Shown: positions 45,132-54,671 of the stretch, one piece after another
Numbering within the stretch: position 1 is the first letter of the stretch
Layout of the letters: every line of letters starts with the position of its first letter
Origin: Gimesia maris
Lineage (GTDB): Bacteria; Planctomycetota; Planctomycetia; Planctomycetales; Planctomycetaceae
Reading direction: 5' to 3'
Assembly: GCF_008298035.1 (NCBI RefSeq)
Contig: NZ_CP042910.1
Location: 434,001 to 498,000 of the forward strand
Length of the DNA stretch: 64,000 nt
Translations under genes and position numbers: made by a program
The notes under the pieces: model-generated
Database searches by the model: none
Told to the model about the DNA's origin: nothing
Seen by the model: only the letters and a program-made list of their open reading frames with translations

Positions 45132-46625
45132 TCACTCTTCGATCAGAGTCTGTGACTGCGGCAGAAAATAGCTGCCAAGGATACCGACGGTAAAAACGGT
45201 TGTCGCGCCGATTAAAGTGTACCATGGCCAGGCAATTTCCTGTTTCATGGCAAAGGCCACGTAGAGTACGACCGTGAGTCCAATGACGAAGCCCAGCAGG
45301 GCGGATGCCTGTGAGGCCTGTTTGCTGAAGGTTGCCAGGAAGAAGATGCCCAGAATCAGCCCGGTGGAAATACCGGCAATCGCGAGGACATTGCCGACCA
45401 CACTGCTGGAAATGGACTGGCTGGCAATGCCGACCGCGATTTGTGCACAGCCAAACAGGGCAGTGAAAACGCGGCTGAGTCTGACCAGTTCGGACTGCTG
45501 TTTGTGGGTTGAAGTGAGCGGCAGATAAAAATCATTGACAAGGGCGCTGGTGGTGGAACTGAGTGAACTGGAGAGCGTCGACATGGCAGCAGCGAAGACA
45601 GCGGCCAGGGTCAGCCCTTTCACTCCTACGGGCAAATGGTCGATAATAAAAGAAGCGAAGACTTCGTCCGGTTTCTCGAAAGGAGTCACGGGGGGAAACG
45701 TCGCGTAGAACGCGGCGAGTGCAACGCCCAGCAGCAGAAACAGTGCGAATTGTGCAAAGACGAGAAAGCCGCTGAAGCCCAGTGCCCTGGCGGCGTCTTT
45801 CTGGTTTTTTGCACCGAGGTAACGTTGAATCATAAGCTGGTCGGCTCCGTGCGTTGCCATGGAGAGGAACATACCGCCCACCAGCCCGGCCCAGAAGGTG
45901 TAGCTCTTCGCGAAGTTCCAGTCGAAGTCGAACATGGTGAATTTGTGGTTAGCAGCTGCGAACTGCTGATAACTGCTCCAGCCTTCGGGCAGCTCATTGA
46001 TGATCACAGCAAAAGCAAACACCGCGCCGGCGATATAAATGACGAACTGCAGGCAGTCGTTCCAGACAACCGACTTCATGCCGCCCAGGCAGGTGTAGAT
46101 AATAGTGCCGATCCCGATGACGACCACACAGAGGGGGAGTGGGATGCCCACCACTTTTTCGAGAACGAGTGCAGTCAAATAGAGCCGGAGTCCGTCGGCG
46201 AGCGTTCGCATGATGATAAAGGTCAGAGAGGAGACCCGTTCCGTTGTGCCTCCAAATCGTTTTTTGAAGACTTCGTAAGCCGAGTAGATTTCACCTCGAA
46301 AGTAGAGGGGGAGTAGAAACATGATGACGAGGAAGCGGCCCACAATATAACCGAGGGGGAGTTGCAGAAACTGCAGGTTGCCACCCGGTGCAAACGCAAT
46401 GCCCGGCACACTGAGGAAGGTGACGGTACTGGTTTCGGTGGCGACGATCGAGCCCAGGATGGCCCACCAGGGGAGTGTTTTCCCGCCGAGCAGGTAATCG
46501 GACAGGTCTTTCTGCCGACCACCGATCCAGGAACCGAACAGGACTACGCCCAGCAGATACAGGACCAGGATGATCATATCTGTTGTTCCGATGGCGATAT
46601 TCACTGCGACGAGACCTGCATTCAT
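45132..46625 (-). CDS. Sodium:solute symporter (SSS family)
   Basis: A 497-residue transporter with about 13 membrane helices. The family pattern is seen in LSDYLLGGKTLPWWAILGSIVATETSTVTFLSVPG near the N-terminus, GGMKSVVWNDCLQFVIYIAG, GADQLMIQRYLGAKNQKDAARALG and AAVFAAAMSTLSSSLSSTTSALVNDFY, the latter carrying the sodium-binding Ser/Thr of helix 8. It imports a sugar, amino acid or similar solute with Na+. Because murQ and a sugar kinase lie divergently, an amino-sugar or sialic-acid-type substrate is possible (inference). Start at 46625. Confidence 0.9.
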   Translation of the reverse strand: MNAGLVAVNIAIGTTDMIILVLYLLGVVLFGSWIGGRQKDLSDYLLGGKTLPWWAILGSIVATETSTVTFLSVPGIAFAPGGNLQFLQLPLGYIVGRFLVIMFLLPLYFRGEIYSAYEVFKKRFGGTTERVSSLTFIIMRTLADGLRLYLTALVLEKVVGIPLPLCVVVIGIGTIIYTCLGGMKSVVWNDCLQFVIYIAGAVFAFAVIINELPEGWSSYQQFAAANHKFTMFDFDWNFAKSYTFWAGLVGGMFLSMATHGADQLMIQRYLGAKNQKDAARALGFSGFLVFAQFALFLLLGVALAAFYATFPPVTPFEKPDEVFASFIIDHLPVGVKGLTLAAVFAAAMSTLSSSLSSTTSALVNDFYLPLTSTHKQQSELVRLSRVFTALFGCAQIAVGIASQSISSSVVGNVLAIAGISTGLILGIFFLATFSKQASQASALLGFVIGLTVVLYVAFAMKQEIAWPWYTLIGATTVFTVGILGSYFLPQSQTLIEE

Positions 46626-46852
46626 GGAAAGTCAATCGGGTTGTGGGAGACTGGTGAAATGTGAGACAGATACGAACCTGATCAGAAGCGAGTGATACTG
46701 ATTCAGAAACAGGGGTTCTATCCTTTCAGGATTCGAGAACCCGGTTATCATAGTAACTGGCCGATTTTGTTTTTGACAGTCCGAGATGATTTCAATGTAT
46801 TGAACGCATCTGGATTATTTCCGTTCCCTCCAGGCAGATTCCGACAAAAAAC

Positions 46853-47749
46853 ATGTTAGAGCATTTGACGACCGAGCAGCGTAATCCTGCATCAGACCAG
46901 ATTGATTCAATGAACAGTCTGGAAATTGTCCAGTTGATGAATGCAGAAGATGCGAAGATCGCAGGGGCAGTGGAAAAAGAAGCGGCGACGATTGCGACTG
47001 CCATTGATCTGGTTTCGGAAGCATTTCTGCAGGGAGGCCGGTTGATCTATATGGGAGCGGGAACCTCGGGGCGACTGGGTGTACTGGATGCCAGCGAATG
47101 TCCACCCACGTTTAACAGTCCGCCTGAACTGGTGGTTGGGTTGATTGCGGGGGGAGAAGCAGCGCTCACTAATGCGATTGAAGGGGCAGAGGATCATACC
47201 GAATCAGCCGTCTCCGATTTGCAGCAGCTGGATTTCGGGAAAGATGACGTATTGGTTGGAATCGCGACCAGTGGGCGGACGCCTTACGTGATTGCGGGCT
47301 TGAAGTACGCGCGCGATCAGGGGGCGCAGACGATTGCGTTGACGTGCAATCAGGAGAATCAGTTATCCGAAGTGGCGGCATTGACGATCTGTCCGGTGGT
47401 GGGGCCGGAAGTCGTGACCGGTTCAACGCGTCTGAAAGCGGGGACCGCTACGAAAATGGTATTGAACATGCTGACGACCGGGGCAATGGTTCGTGTGGGA
47501 AAAACGTATGGCAATCTGATGGTAGATTTGCGGGCCACAAATCAGAAACTGGTGGACCGTTCGATTCGGATTCTGATGGCGTTTACCGATCTTGCCCGTG
47601 AAGAAGCTGCGACGGTACTTCATCAATGTGACGGGAAATTGAAAACTGCCATTGTACATGTCAAACGGAACGTTTCTCCTGAAGCGGCTGATGTACTGCT
47701 GACTCAGGCAGAAGGGCACCTGCGACGGGTTCTGGAAGAGCGACCGTAA
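46853..47749 (+). CDS. murQ: N-acetylmuramic acid 6-phosphate etherase
   Basis: A 298-residue cytoplasmic lyase that splits the lactyl ether of MurNAc-6-phosphate into GlcNAc-6-phosphate and lactate, a step in peptidoglycan recycling. It shows the start LTTEQRNPASDQIDSMNSLEI, the SIS-domain loop YMGAGTSGRLGVLDASECPPTFN, GLIAGGEAAL, EGAEDH and GIATSGRTPYVIAGL, with VTGSTRLKAGTATKMVLNML. The length matches the family. It is directly followed by a sugar kinase after one base (TAA, T, ATG). Confidence 0.96.
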   Translation: MLEHLTTEQRNPASDQIDSMNSLEIVQLMNAEDAKIAGAVEKEAATIATAIDLVSEAFLQGGRLIYMGAGTSGRLGVLDASECPPTFNSPPELVVGLIAGGEAALTNAIEGAEDHTESAVSDLQQLDFGKDDVLVGIATSGRTPYVIAGLKYARDQGAQTIALTCNQENQLSEVAALTICPVVGPEVVTGSTRLKAGTATKMVLNMLTTGAMVRVGKTYGNLMVDLRATNQKLVDRSIRILMAFTDLAREEAATVLHQCDGKLKTAIVHVKRNVSPEAADVLLTQAEGHLRRVLEERP

Positions 47750-47750
47750 T

Positions 47751-48704
47751 ATGAATCTGCATTCAAAACAGCTGGTATTGGGAATCGATGGGGGCGGCTC
47801 CGCCACCCGGGCTGCGCTGGCGGTGGTTGCGGAATCGTTTGAGTTTCATATTGTCGGTCGAGGAATGGCGGGTGCTTCGAATTTTAATTCCTGTGGCTGG
47901 GAGGCTGCGACGGAACAGGTTCAACGGGCAATTCAAAGTGCATTTGAGTCGGCGGGAACCGAAGCACATCAAGTCGCAGCAATCTGCCTGGGAATGTCAG
48001 GCGCGGGACGCACTGCCGAACAGCAGGCCTGGTTGCGCTGGGCAGAGGAGAGCCACATCGCAGAACAGGCGCGTGTTGTGACGGATGCGGAAACCGTACT
48101 GGCAGCCGGGACGCCGGAAGGGGCGGGAGTAGCGCTGATTGCCGGGACGGGTTCACTGGCGTTTGGCAAAAACGCAGCAGGAGAAAACGCGCGTGCAGGA
48201 GGCTGGGGTTACCTGCTGGGTGATGAAGGGAGCGGATATCAGATCGCGCTGGCTGCGATGCAGAGGATTGCCCGCGCCGTCGATGGGCGTGGACCTGAGA
48301 CAGGTCTGCAGGCTGCGTTTCAGGATGCTCTCGATTTAAACGATCCACGGGAATTGATTGGGTACCTCTATCATACTGACAGAGAGCGAAGCGATATTGC
48401 GGGTTTATCACGATTGGTGTTTACAGCAGCGGAACAGGGGGATGTTGTCGCATGTGAAGTTCTGCGACAGGCGATCCAGGAGTTGACGGAACTCGTAAAC
48501 GCCGTGGTAACCCGGTTACATTTTTCCCGCGGGGATTATGCACTGGCGTTGACGGGGGGCATCCTGCTGCATCAGCGGGATTTTCGCGTTTCTTTCATGG
48601 AGCGCTTACGCGCGCAGAGCCTGGAGCCCGCGACGATTGAATGTGTGGATGATGCGAGTCTGGGAGCGGTTCGACTGGCGATCAATGGTTTGAAACACGC
48701 ATGA
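47751..48704 (+). CDS. BadF/BadG-type sugar kinase (N-acetylglucosamine kinase-like)
   Basis: A 317-residue ASKHA-fold kinase. VLGIDGGGSATRAALAVV is the first phosphate loop, then MAGASNFNSCGWEAA, CLGMSGAGR, VVTDAETVLAAGTP, VALIAGTGSLAFGKN (second phosphate loop) and GWGYLLGDEGSGYQIAL. These are features of the NagK/MurK-like BadF group that phosphorylates GlcNAc or MurNAc. Coupled to murQ with one base between, so the two likely recycle cell-wall sugars: kinase makes the 6-phosphate and MurQ removes lactate. AnmK/NagK/MurK cannot be told apart by eye. Confidence 0.85.
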   Translation: MNLHSKQLVLGIDGGGSATRAALAVVAESFEFHIVGRGMAGASNFNSCGWEAATEQVQRAIQSAFESAGTEAHQVAAICLGMSGAGRTAEQQAWLRWAEESHIAEQARVVTDAETVLAAGTPEGAGVALIAGTGSLAFGKNAAGENARAGGWGYLLGDEGSGYQIALAAMQRIARAVDGRGPETGLQAAFQDALDLNDPRELIGYLYHTDRERSDIAGLSRLVFTAAEQGDVVACEVLRQAIQELTELVNAVVTRLHFSRGDYALALTGGILLHQRDFRVSFMERLRAQSLEPATIECVDDASLGAVRLAINGLKHA

Positions 48705-48715
48705 GTCAGAGTCAT

Positions 48716-49534
48716 TTAGTCTGCGGGAAACTCTGAGGGGAGTTGCTGGTGCTTGATCGAGTAGGGGCTGCATTGCTGTTTCCAGCCACCATCGACGGTG
48801 ATCGAGGTGCCGGTGAGGTAGCTGGCGTCATCACTGGCCAGCATGACGATAACACGCGCGATTTCCTGAGGTTGTGCCCAGCGCCGGAGAGGGATCATGT
48901 CTTCCGAGCTGTGTCGCACTGGGTCTGTACCTGATTCCTGTTTTTGAGTGGTGTCATATTTTCCCATGGCCGTATCGATGGCGCCGGGATTGACGCAGAG
49001 GACTCGAATGCCGGAGGGTCCGTATAGGGTGGCGAGTTCATAGGTGAGTGAGTCCAGGCCGCCTTTCGCAGCGACATAACCGGGACTGATGCCGGCGGCC
49101 ATTTGTGACTGAATACTGGAGACGTTGATAATGACTCCCTGCTTTTGCTTTTCCATATGTTCGGCGCACCAGCGGGAGAGAAAGGCGGGTGCTGTCAGGC
49201 AGACGCGCAGTGTTTTTTCCCAACTGGCCAGTTCAATTTTCCGCATGGTCGTAATTTCGCGCCAGGCTGCATTATTGACGAGGGCATCAATCCGCCCGAA
49301 GTTTGAAATACACTGTTCAACGGTGGATTGCGCGTATTTCAGATCGGAAAGATCGCCGAGGCAGCTCAGGAACTGCGCCCCGGTCTGCTCGATGCGGGTG
49401 GTGACAGGCTGCAGGTCATCTCCGGGGAGTGCCAGCAGTACGCAGTCGTAACCCTGTTCAGCGAAGCGAACCGCGGTTTCTCCGCCAATACCTCCAGCGG
49501 CGCCGGTGATGATGGCAACAGGTCGCTGATTCAT
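48716..49534 (-). CDS. Short-chain dehydrogenase/reductase
   Basis: A 272-residue classical SDR from the ATG at 49534, which follows AAAGGAT. VAIITGAAGGIGGETAVRFAEQG holds the NAD(P) loop, NNAAWR is the NNAG-type structural motif, NVSSIQSQMAAGISPGYVAAKGG gives Ser, Tyr and Lys of the active site, and CVNPGAIDT follows. The C-terminal tail ends in YLTGTSITVDGGW, typical for 3-oxoacyl-ACP reductase or sugar dehydrogenase-like proteins. The substrate cannot be told. It lies head-to-tail with the deacylase gene on the minus strand. Confidence 0.9.
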   Translation of the reverse strand: MNQRPVAIITGAAGGIGGETAVRFAEQGYDCVLLALPGDDLQPVTTRIEQTGAQFLSCLGDLSDLKYAQSTVEQCISNFGRIDALVNNAAWREITTMRKIELASWEKTLRVCLTAPAFLSRWCAEHMEKQKQGVIINVSSIQSQMAAGISPGYVAAKGGLDSLTYELATLYGPSGIRVLCVNPGAIDTAMGKYDTTQKQESGTDPVRHSSEDMIPLRRWAQPQEIARVIVMLASDDASYLTGTSITVDGGWKQQCSPYSIKHQQLPSEFPAD

Positions 49535-49592
49535 GATCTGATCCTTTAATTTGCTTGACTGGGACTGTGTTGCGTGGTTTCGATGACTGGGA

Positions 49593-50501
49593 TTAATGAT
49601 GTTCTGTTTCCAGAATGACTGCCAGCCATTCGTTCTGTTCGACATAGGGTAATGTGCGGAGCCCGAGGATGACCCCCGTCTGGTTCGCAGAGACCGTCGT
49701 GACCTGATCGCCGGTGACCGAGGTGATGGTTCCGAGGGGATCGCCGGTCTGAACCAGATCCATCAGTTTGACAGTCGGTTCAAAGAAGCCCGAAACCGGC
49801 GCGTTGTTGTGCAGTTGCAGATGTCCGCTCTCGCTGCGGTCGTCTTCAATGTGGTAGAGAGGTGATTTCCGTTCGATGGAAATCTCCAGCATCTGCAGTT
49901 CGGCCATTACAGAGAGACAGCCGGACGTGTAGCCGGTGACGGCATCCTGATTGCAGCCGCTGCCACCACTCCATTCAGCGTAGATGGCGGGGACACCGAG
50001 ATCACGGGCTGCGGAGAGCGAGCGACCATTCAAATGCGCCGAGGTTCCCCAGACGACGGGCAGATTGAGTGCGAGTGCCATCCTGCGCTGCAGATCCAGG
50101 ATTTCAGGATCGGAGTGCAGCGTATAACCAGAGAAGGGGGCCAGGTTGGAGATCACGCCTCCGGTATGCAGGTCGATCAGGTAGTCGGTTGACTGAATGA
50201 GTTGCGTGGCCTGGCTGGCGATCTGTTCGGTAATGCTGCCTTGCGGCGATCCGGGAAAGGTGCGGGCCAGATCCAGATCGTCCGGACCTGTGCGGCTGGT
50301 TCGTTCGTAAGCGGGTTCATTCACGACGGGAACGAGGGTCACCTTGCCGGACAGTTTTGCAGGGTCGATGCTGGTGATCAGTTTGCGGACCGCGGCCATC
50401 GGCTCATATTCATCGCCGTGGATGCCTCCAAAAATCAGTAGATGCGGACCGGGCTGAGTGCCTTCAATGATAACCGTTTGGAACAGGCTCTGCTCTGACA
50501 T
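49593..50501 (-). CDS. Succinylglutamate desuccinylase/aspartoacylase-type zinc deacylase
   Basis: A 302-residue M14-like zinc enzyme. GPHLLIFGGIHGDEYEP provides the first His and Glu zinc ligands, and STDYLIDLHTGG the second His. The end is beta-rich (VKLMDLVQTGDPLGTI, biotinyl-like fold), as in ectoine-type and AstE-like deacylases. It would cleave N-acyl groups from an amino acid or amide. Located next to an SDR and a peptidylprolyl isomerase on the same strand; no pathway link is obvious. Confidence 0.85.
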   Translation of the reverse strand: MSEQSLFQTVIIEGTQPGPHLLIFGGIHGDEYEPMAAVRKLITSIDPAKLSGKVTLVPVVNEPAYERTSRTGPDDLDLARTFPGSPQGSITEQIASQATQLIQSTDYLIDLHTGGVISNLAPFSGYTLHSDPEILDLQRRMALALNLPVVWGTSAHLNGRSLSAARDLGVPAIYAEWSGGSGCNQDAVTGYTSGCLSVMAELQMLEISIERKSPLYHIEDDRSESGHLQLHNNAPVSGFFEPTVKLMDLVQTGDPLGTITSVTGDQVTTVSANQTGVILGLRTLPYVEQNEWLAVILETEHH

Positions 50502-50537
50502 GGGACGATTCCTGGCAGGGTGTAAGGAAATGGGGGA

Positions 50538-51491
50538 TCAACTGGGGCGATCGATTTTCCAGTCGATTTTGGCAGAGCTGCGTAATGACTGAATTGTTTT
50601 GTCCCAGAGGGAGCGCGAGAGGCTGCGATAAATTTCGCCGCGGACATCTTCCAGACTGAATTGTCCGGGGTGTTTCTTGTTGAGTTGGGCGATGTGAATT
50701 CCAAACGGGGTTTGAAACGGTTCGCTGATGGCACCTTCTTCGAGTGGAAAGATCTTCTGCGTTAAGACGAGGGGCATTTTGCCACGATAGGCAGAGGGTA
50801 CGAGTTTGCCTCCGTCCTGTTTGCTGGGAGCAGTGGAGTGTTGTACGGCTGCTTCTGCAAACGTGAGTTTACCATCAAGAATCTGTTTGCGGATGTCTGC
50901 CAGTTGTGCTTTGGCTTTGTCGATGGATTCCTGATTCGAGGGATCTTCCGGTTTCAATAAAATGTGCCTGGCTTCGATACGGGTGCCGTCCAATTCTTCA
51001 CGATGCTCTGCGAAGTAGTTCTGAATTTTTTCTGGTGTGATCTGGGTGCTGGCATAGATGCTCCATGCAAGAGGCAGTTCGATGGCGGCACGCAGTTTTT
51101 CCGGGGGAAATCCCATTTGAGACAAAGTCTGATCCGGATCCCCGTCTGTTTTCCTGATGATTGATCGAATACGGGAAACGCTTTGATCAAGCAGTTCAAC
51201 GGGGACCTTGATCTTTTTATCAACCAGAAAGTCCTGGATCAGTCGCTGATTGATCAGACTTTCCAGAAGCTGAGCAGGATTCGGTTTCTGATCACCGGCC
51301 ATTCTGCGGGTGAGTGTAGCGAAATCCAGATCGGCCTGGGTGACCGGATGACCGTTAACCGTGACCAGGACTTTGGTCGTGTCTTTTATTGCCGGAGCCT
51401 TATCGGCGGCTGAGAGCGAGTCTGATGCAGGTGCGAACATCAGGAGAGCCAGTGAACTGACGATGAAAATGGAGCGGAGAGAGATAAACAT
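50538..51491 (-). CDS. Exported peptidylprolyl isomerase (SurA/parvulin type)
   Basis: A 317-residue protein from the ATG at 51491 with a signal peptide (MFISLRSIFIVSSLALLMF, cleavage near SLSAAD). Residues about 40-170 are a SurA-like N-terminal chaperone region (TVNGHPVTQADLDF). Residues about 175-290 are the parvulin domain, with EARHILLK, DGGKLVPSAYRGKMPL and QTPFGIHIAQL. It likely aids folding of secreted and outer-membrane proteins in the periplasm. Start chosen because upstream in-frame codons give no export signal. Confidence 0.88.
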   Translation of the reverse strand: MFISLRSIFIVSSLALLMFAPASDSLSAADKAPAIKDTTKVLVTVNGHPVTQADLDFATLTRRMAGDQKPNPAQLLESLINQRLIQDFLVDKKIKVPVELLDQSVSRIRSIIRKTDGDPDQTLSQMGFPPEKLRAAIELPLAWSIYASTQITPEKIQNYFAEHREELDGTRIEARHILLKPEDPSNQESIDKAKAQLADIRKQILDGKLTFAEAAVQHSTAPSKQDGGKLVPSAYRGKMPLVLTQKIFPLEEGAISEPFQTPFGIHIAQLNKKHPGQFSLEDVRGEIYRSLSRSLWDKTIQSLRSSAKIDWKIDRPS

Positions 51492-51754
51492 TCCAGGTTG
51501 CTTCCTGCGAAAAATCAATTCGAAATCAAAACCGGCTACGCTGGCGTATGATGGCTGATTGTAGTATGTCGGAGTTGACTTGTCAGTCTGAATCCGGTTT
51601 GCAAAATAATGAAATTCAAAGTTGGACTCTACCAGGAAACTACATAGAATCATGCGTGTCGGAAACGGTGTTCTGTCTGATTTTGGAAGAGAGCCAGCGT
51701 GCGCAGGTTTCTATTTGCAGATCTTGATTCATTTCTAACAGAGGGGACCAGTCT

Positions 51755-52651
51755 ATGTGGTCGATTATTTTCGCAGAAGAAAAACCTGTAAAGACAGCAG
51801 ATCCACTGCAGGCAGTGGGTGGAATCTGGGATACAGTGAAAGAATATCTGGCAAGGGAAGGAACCCATTTAGGCATTAATATTGTAATGGCCCTGCTGAT
51901 ATTTCTGGTGGGTAAATGGATTACCAACATTCTCAGTCGATTCTGTAACCGGTTGATGAAACAGGCGAAGGTCGATGATACACTGGCCCGTTTTCTGTCA
52001 AACATCATCTATACTGTACTGATGGTGGTTGTGATTCTGGCTGCTATTTCAAAACTCGGAATCAATACGAACTCCCTGGCTGCAGTATTAGCGGCAGCTG
52101 GTTTTGCGATTGGCATGGCCTTCCAGGGGACGCTGGGTAATTTTGCTTCGGGAGTGATGCTGATCTTATTCAAACCATTTCGTGTGGGGGATTATATTGA
52201 AGCAGGAGGAACGTCGGGTATTGTGGAAGAAATTCAGATCTTCTCCACCCATCTGCGAACCGGCGACAACATTGCCATCGTTGTTCCCAATGGTCAGATC
52301 TCGGGAGGAACGATCAGGAATTTTTCTAAAAAGCCAACCCGAAGAATCGATCTGGTGATTGGCTGTGGATATGACGACGATCTGAGGGCCGTTAAATCAT
52401 TTCTGGAAGAAGTTGTGCAGGGAGATGAGAGAGTACTTTCTGATCCTGCTCCCGTTATTGCTGTCAATGAACTGGGTGACAGCAGCGTGAACTTTGTCGT
52501 GCGGCCCTGGGTTAATAATGCCGATTACTGGACAACACGCTGGGATCTGACCGAACGGATTAAGCTGGGCTTTGATGAGCGAGGCTTTAATATTCCCTAT
52601 CCAACCCGTGATTTACATGTTTATAACGACTCGACTGCTACTGGTGACTGA
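51755..52651 (+). CDS. MscS-family small-conductance mechanosensitive channel
   Basis: A 298-residue membrane protein. After an N-terminal stretch it has helices at about residues 45-65, 85-105 and the pore helix TM3 (LAAVLAAAGFAIGMAFQGTLGNFASGVMLILFKPFRVGDYIE), whose glycine/alanine pattern is diagnostic. The cytoplasmic vestibule follows with VVPNGQI, the conserved NFSKKPTRRIDL segment and VRPWVNNADYW near the C-terminus. It opens under membrane tension to release osmolytes. Ribosome binding site GAGGGG. A strong terminator follows. Confidence 0.95.
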   Translation: MWSIIFAEEKPVKTADPLQAVGGIWDTVKEYLAREGTHLGINIVMALLIFLVGKWITNILSRFCNRLMKQAKVDDTLARFLSNIIYTVLMVVVILAAISKLGINTNSLAAVLAAAGFAIGMAFQGTLGNFASGVMLILFKPFRVGDYIEAGGTSGIVEEIQIFSTHLRTGDNIAIVVPNGQISGGTIRNFSKKPTRRIDLVIGCGYDDDLRAVKSFLEEVVQGDERVLSDPAPVIAVNELGDSSVNFVVRPWVNNADYWTTRWDLTERIKLGFDERGFNIPYPTRDLHVYNDSTATGD

Positions 52652-52687
52652 TAAAAGCTATTTTACTTCCTACTCCATCCGCCTCAC

Positions 52688-52725
52688 AAAGTCTTGTGAC
52701 AGAATTCTGTTGTGAGACTTTTTTT
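52688..52725 (+). terminator. Rho-independent terminator after the MscS gene
   Basis: AAAGTCTTGTGACAG, loop AATT and CTGTTGTGAGACTTT pair over 15 positions with several G-U pairs, followed by a run of T. Confidence 0.8.
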
Positions 52726-53493
52726 ACAGATCAGAAGTACCGCAGTGTTGCCTGAAAATTACTTTCCGGGTGGTCCATTTGATTTGAGAGATCGCTTTTT
52801 CAAAATCTGATCCCACTTATGTTCTGCTGAATTCGTATAAAAGAAACCATGATTGTCCGTTGATCCTTTCTCTAAAATCCGTTTGTAATACAGTGTTTTA
52901 TCAGGAAGAGTACGTGTTAAAATTAACACTATTCGGAATAATCGGAACGGAAAGAAATTAAAACGATCTGCTTGTCCAATATGCAGGGAGTTACCTCCAC
53001 ACATTCACTCCAGCTGTAGTTTATACTTGCTTCAGAAGACAGCGGGAACACGGAGTTCACGGTAGATTTTAACCTGAAATAATAAGCTTTCTGACAATTT
53101 CCAATGAAATAAGTAACCCGGTTGATCAAACCTGGTAGATGCCAACTCAAGCAGGCCCGAGTTGACTTCTGTTTGGTCAATCGGGTCTTTTTACGCCTTG
53201 ATTTGAATGAAATGGACCAGGCGGTTTCATATTTGAGACCGGTGCCCGAAATGGGCCAAGATGAAAAAATGAATACCATTGTTTTGCGGGGCATTTGTAA
53301 TTATGTGAAGAATCCGTATTATATTAAGTTACAGCGACAGGACGTTTCACTTTTCTGCAGCTTTCGCTCGCCAAGTTGCGCCAGTCTGATGAGGGCCTGT
53401 TCTCGCTTTTTAATGATGTTCAAGTGATTTGTTGAATTTATCTGGCAACCTGTCGTTGTTAACTTCATTTCTTTCTAAATACGTAGAGTGACT
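52726..53493. other. Long intergenic region with a structured element
   Basis: About 770 bp with no convincing gene: minus-strand frames at 52759-53294 and a plus frame at 53122-53427 have poor composition and no ribosome binding sites. The only clear structure is the nested hairpin at 53116-53192 (separate entry). The rest is AT-rich and holds the promoter of the ROK gene. Confidence 0.5.
53116..53192 (+). ncRNA. Candidate structured RNA or terminator-like element
   Basis: ACCCGGTTGATCAAAC (53116-53131) pairs with GTTTGGTCAATCGGGT (53171-53186) over 16 positions with two G-U pairs, enclosing an inner perfect stem CAACTC (53143-53148) and GAGTTG (53159-53164). CTTTTTAC follows directly. This could be the 3' end of a small RNA, or a leader attenuator of the ROK regulator gene 300 bp downstream. 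The minus strand lacks a T run. The function is not known. Confidence 0.45.
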
Positions 53494-54657
53494 ATGCAAT
53501 CCCCACACCGACCGAGCTTACTACGAAAAATGAACGTTCGTAAGGTTCTGGAAGTAATCCAGAGCCAGGGAACATTAACACGTGCTGATGTCATGCGGTG
53601 CTCAGGAATCAGTGCTCCCACGGTATCTAAAGCCGTCAGTGCTCTGCTGGAAGCCGGGCTGCTTGAAGAACGGGAGACGGCCGAGTTTTCTGTAGGGCGT
53701 CCGGGAAAATTATTACAGCTTCCCCGATTCAGTGCTCAGGTAATCGGGGTTGTTCTGGAATGGGACTACTGCTCGATCGTGGCGTCTGGTCTGGATGGAC
53801 ATTTGCATGAAGATAAACTGGATCGCTTCAAAACACCGCAGTCCTATTCAGAGCTGATTGAAATTATTTCCGGTAAGATTTTGAACCTGGTTGAGAAGGA
53901 AGAGATTCCTGCGCTGGGTGTCGGGATTACCGTGCCCGGTCTGGTGAACAGTAACGATGGTCGCATTTTCCTGGCATCGAACCTGCACATTGTCGATGGT
54001 CAGGCTCCCGCAGTCGACATTGCCAGCCGTACTGATCTGGAATGTGTGCTCGTACAGAAATCAACTTCTTTATGTTTATCAGAGAAGACGTATGGAGCAG
54101 GGCAGTCCGTAGAAGATTTTATTAACCTGGATGTCACATCAGGATTTGGGATGGGAGTCTTCACTGGTGGTCAGTTACTGGATGGCCAACATGGCCTGGC
54201 TGGTGAAATTGCACATATCACAGTGGAACCTGAAGGGGGACGCATGTGTGGTTGTGGAAATCTGGGATGCCTGGAAACCGTTGCCACTGATTTGGCACTG
54301 ACCCACTACGTTTCGAATCGGCTCGGGAAAGAACTTGAATTTGAAGCGATCGCAGAGCTGGTCAAGCAGGGTGAACTGGATATTACTCCCGAGTTAGACC
54401 ACACAATTGAATTCCTGGCGATTGGTGTAGCCGCGGCGATCAATATTTTCAATCCGTCGAACATCTTTATCACGGCTCGATTATTCGACCTGCGTGATGA
54501 CGTGTTTGATAAGATGTGTTCGATTGCAAAGAGTCGCGCCTTACAACCGTCTGCCAGTTCCTGTGAAATCGAACGTTCTAAAGGAAATAAATATCTGGGA
54601 GCCGTTGCTGGTATTATTAACCACCTGGCAAATTCATTAGGCCCACGGTTAACTTAA
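53494..54657 (+). CDS. ROK-family transcriptional regulator
   Basis: A 387-residue protein from the ATG at 53494 with a winged-helix DNA-binding N-terminus (GTLTRADVMRCSGISAPTVSKAVSALLEAGLL, residues about 25-60), then the actin-like ROK domain with VGRPGKLLQL, GVGITVPGLVN, GLAGEIAHITVE and the zinc motif CGCGNLGCLET. This NagC/XylR-like layout represses sugar-use genes until a sugar binds. Possible targets include the amino-sugar genes near 45-49 kb, but no operator is visible. The DinB-like gene follows on the same strand. Confidence 0.92.
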   Translation: MQSPHRPSLLRKMNVRKVLEVIQSQGTLTRADVMRCSGISAPTVSKAVSALLEAGLLEERETAEFSVGRPGKLLQLPRFSAQVIGVVLEWDYCSIVASGLDGHLHEDKLDRFKTPQSYSELIEIISGKILNLVEKEEIPALGVGITVPGLVNSNDGRIFLASNLHIVDGQAPAVDIASRTDLECVLVQKSTSLCLSEKTYGAGQSVEDFINLDVTSGFGMGVFTGGQLLDGQHGLAGEIAHITVEPEGGRMCGCGNLGCLETVATDLALTHYVSNRLGKELEFEAIAELVKQGELDITPELDHTIEFLAIGVAAAINIFNPSNIFITARLFDLRDDVFDKMCSIAKSRALQPSASSCEIERSKGNKYLGAVAGIINHLANSLGPRLT

Positions 54658-54671
54658 CGTACGACAGGTTG

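Noticed and set aside
52759-53427. Two minus-strand frames and one plus frame in the gap before the ROK gene
   Set aside because: No ribosome binding site, poor amino-acid composition and overlap with the hairpin element.
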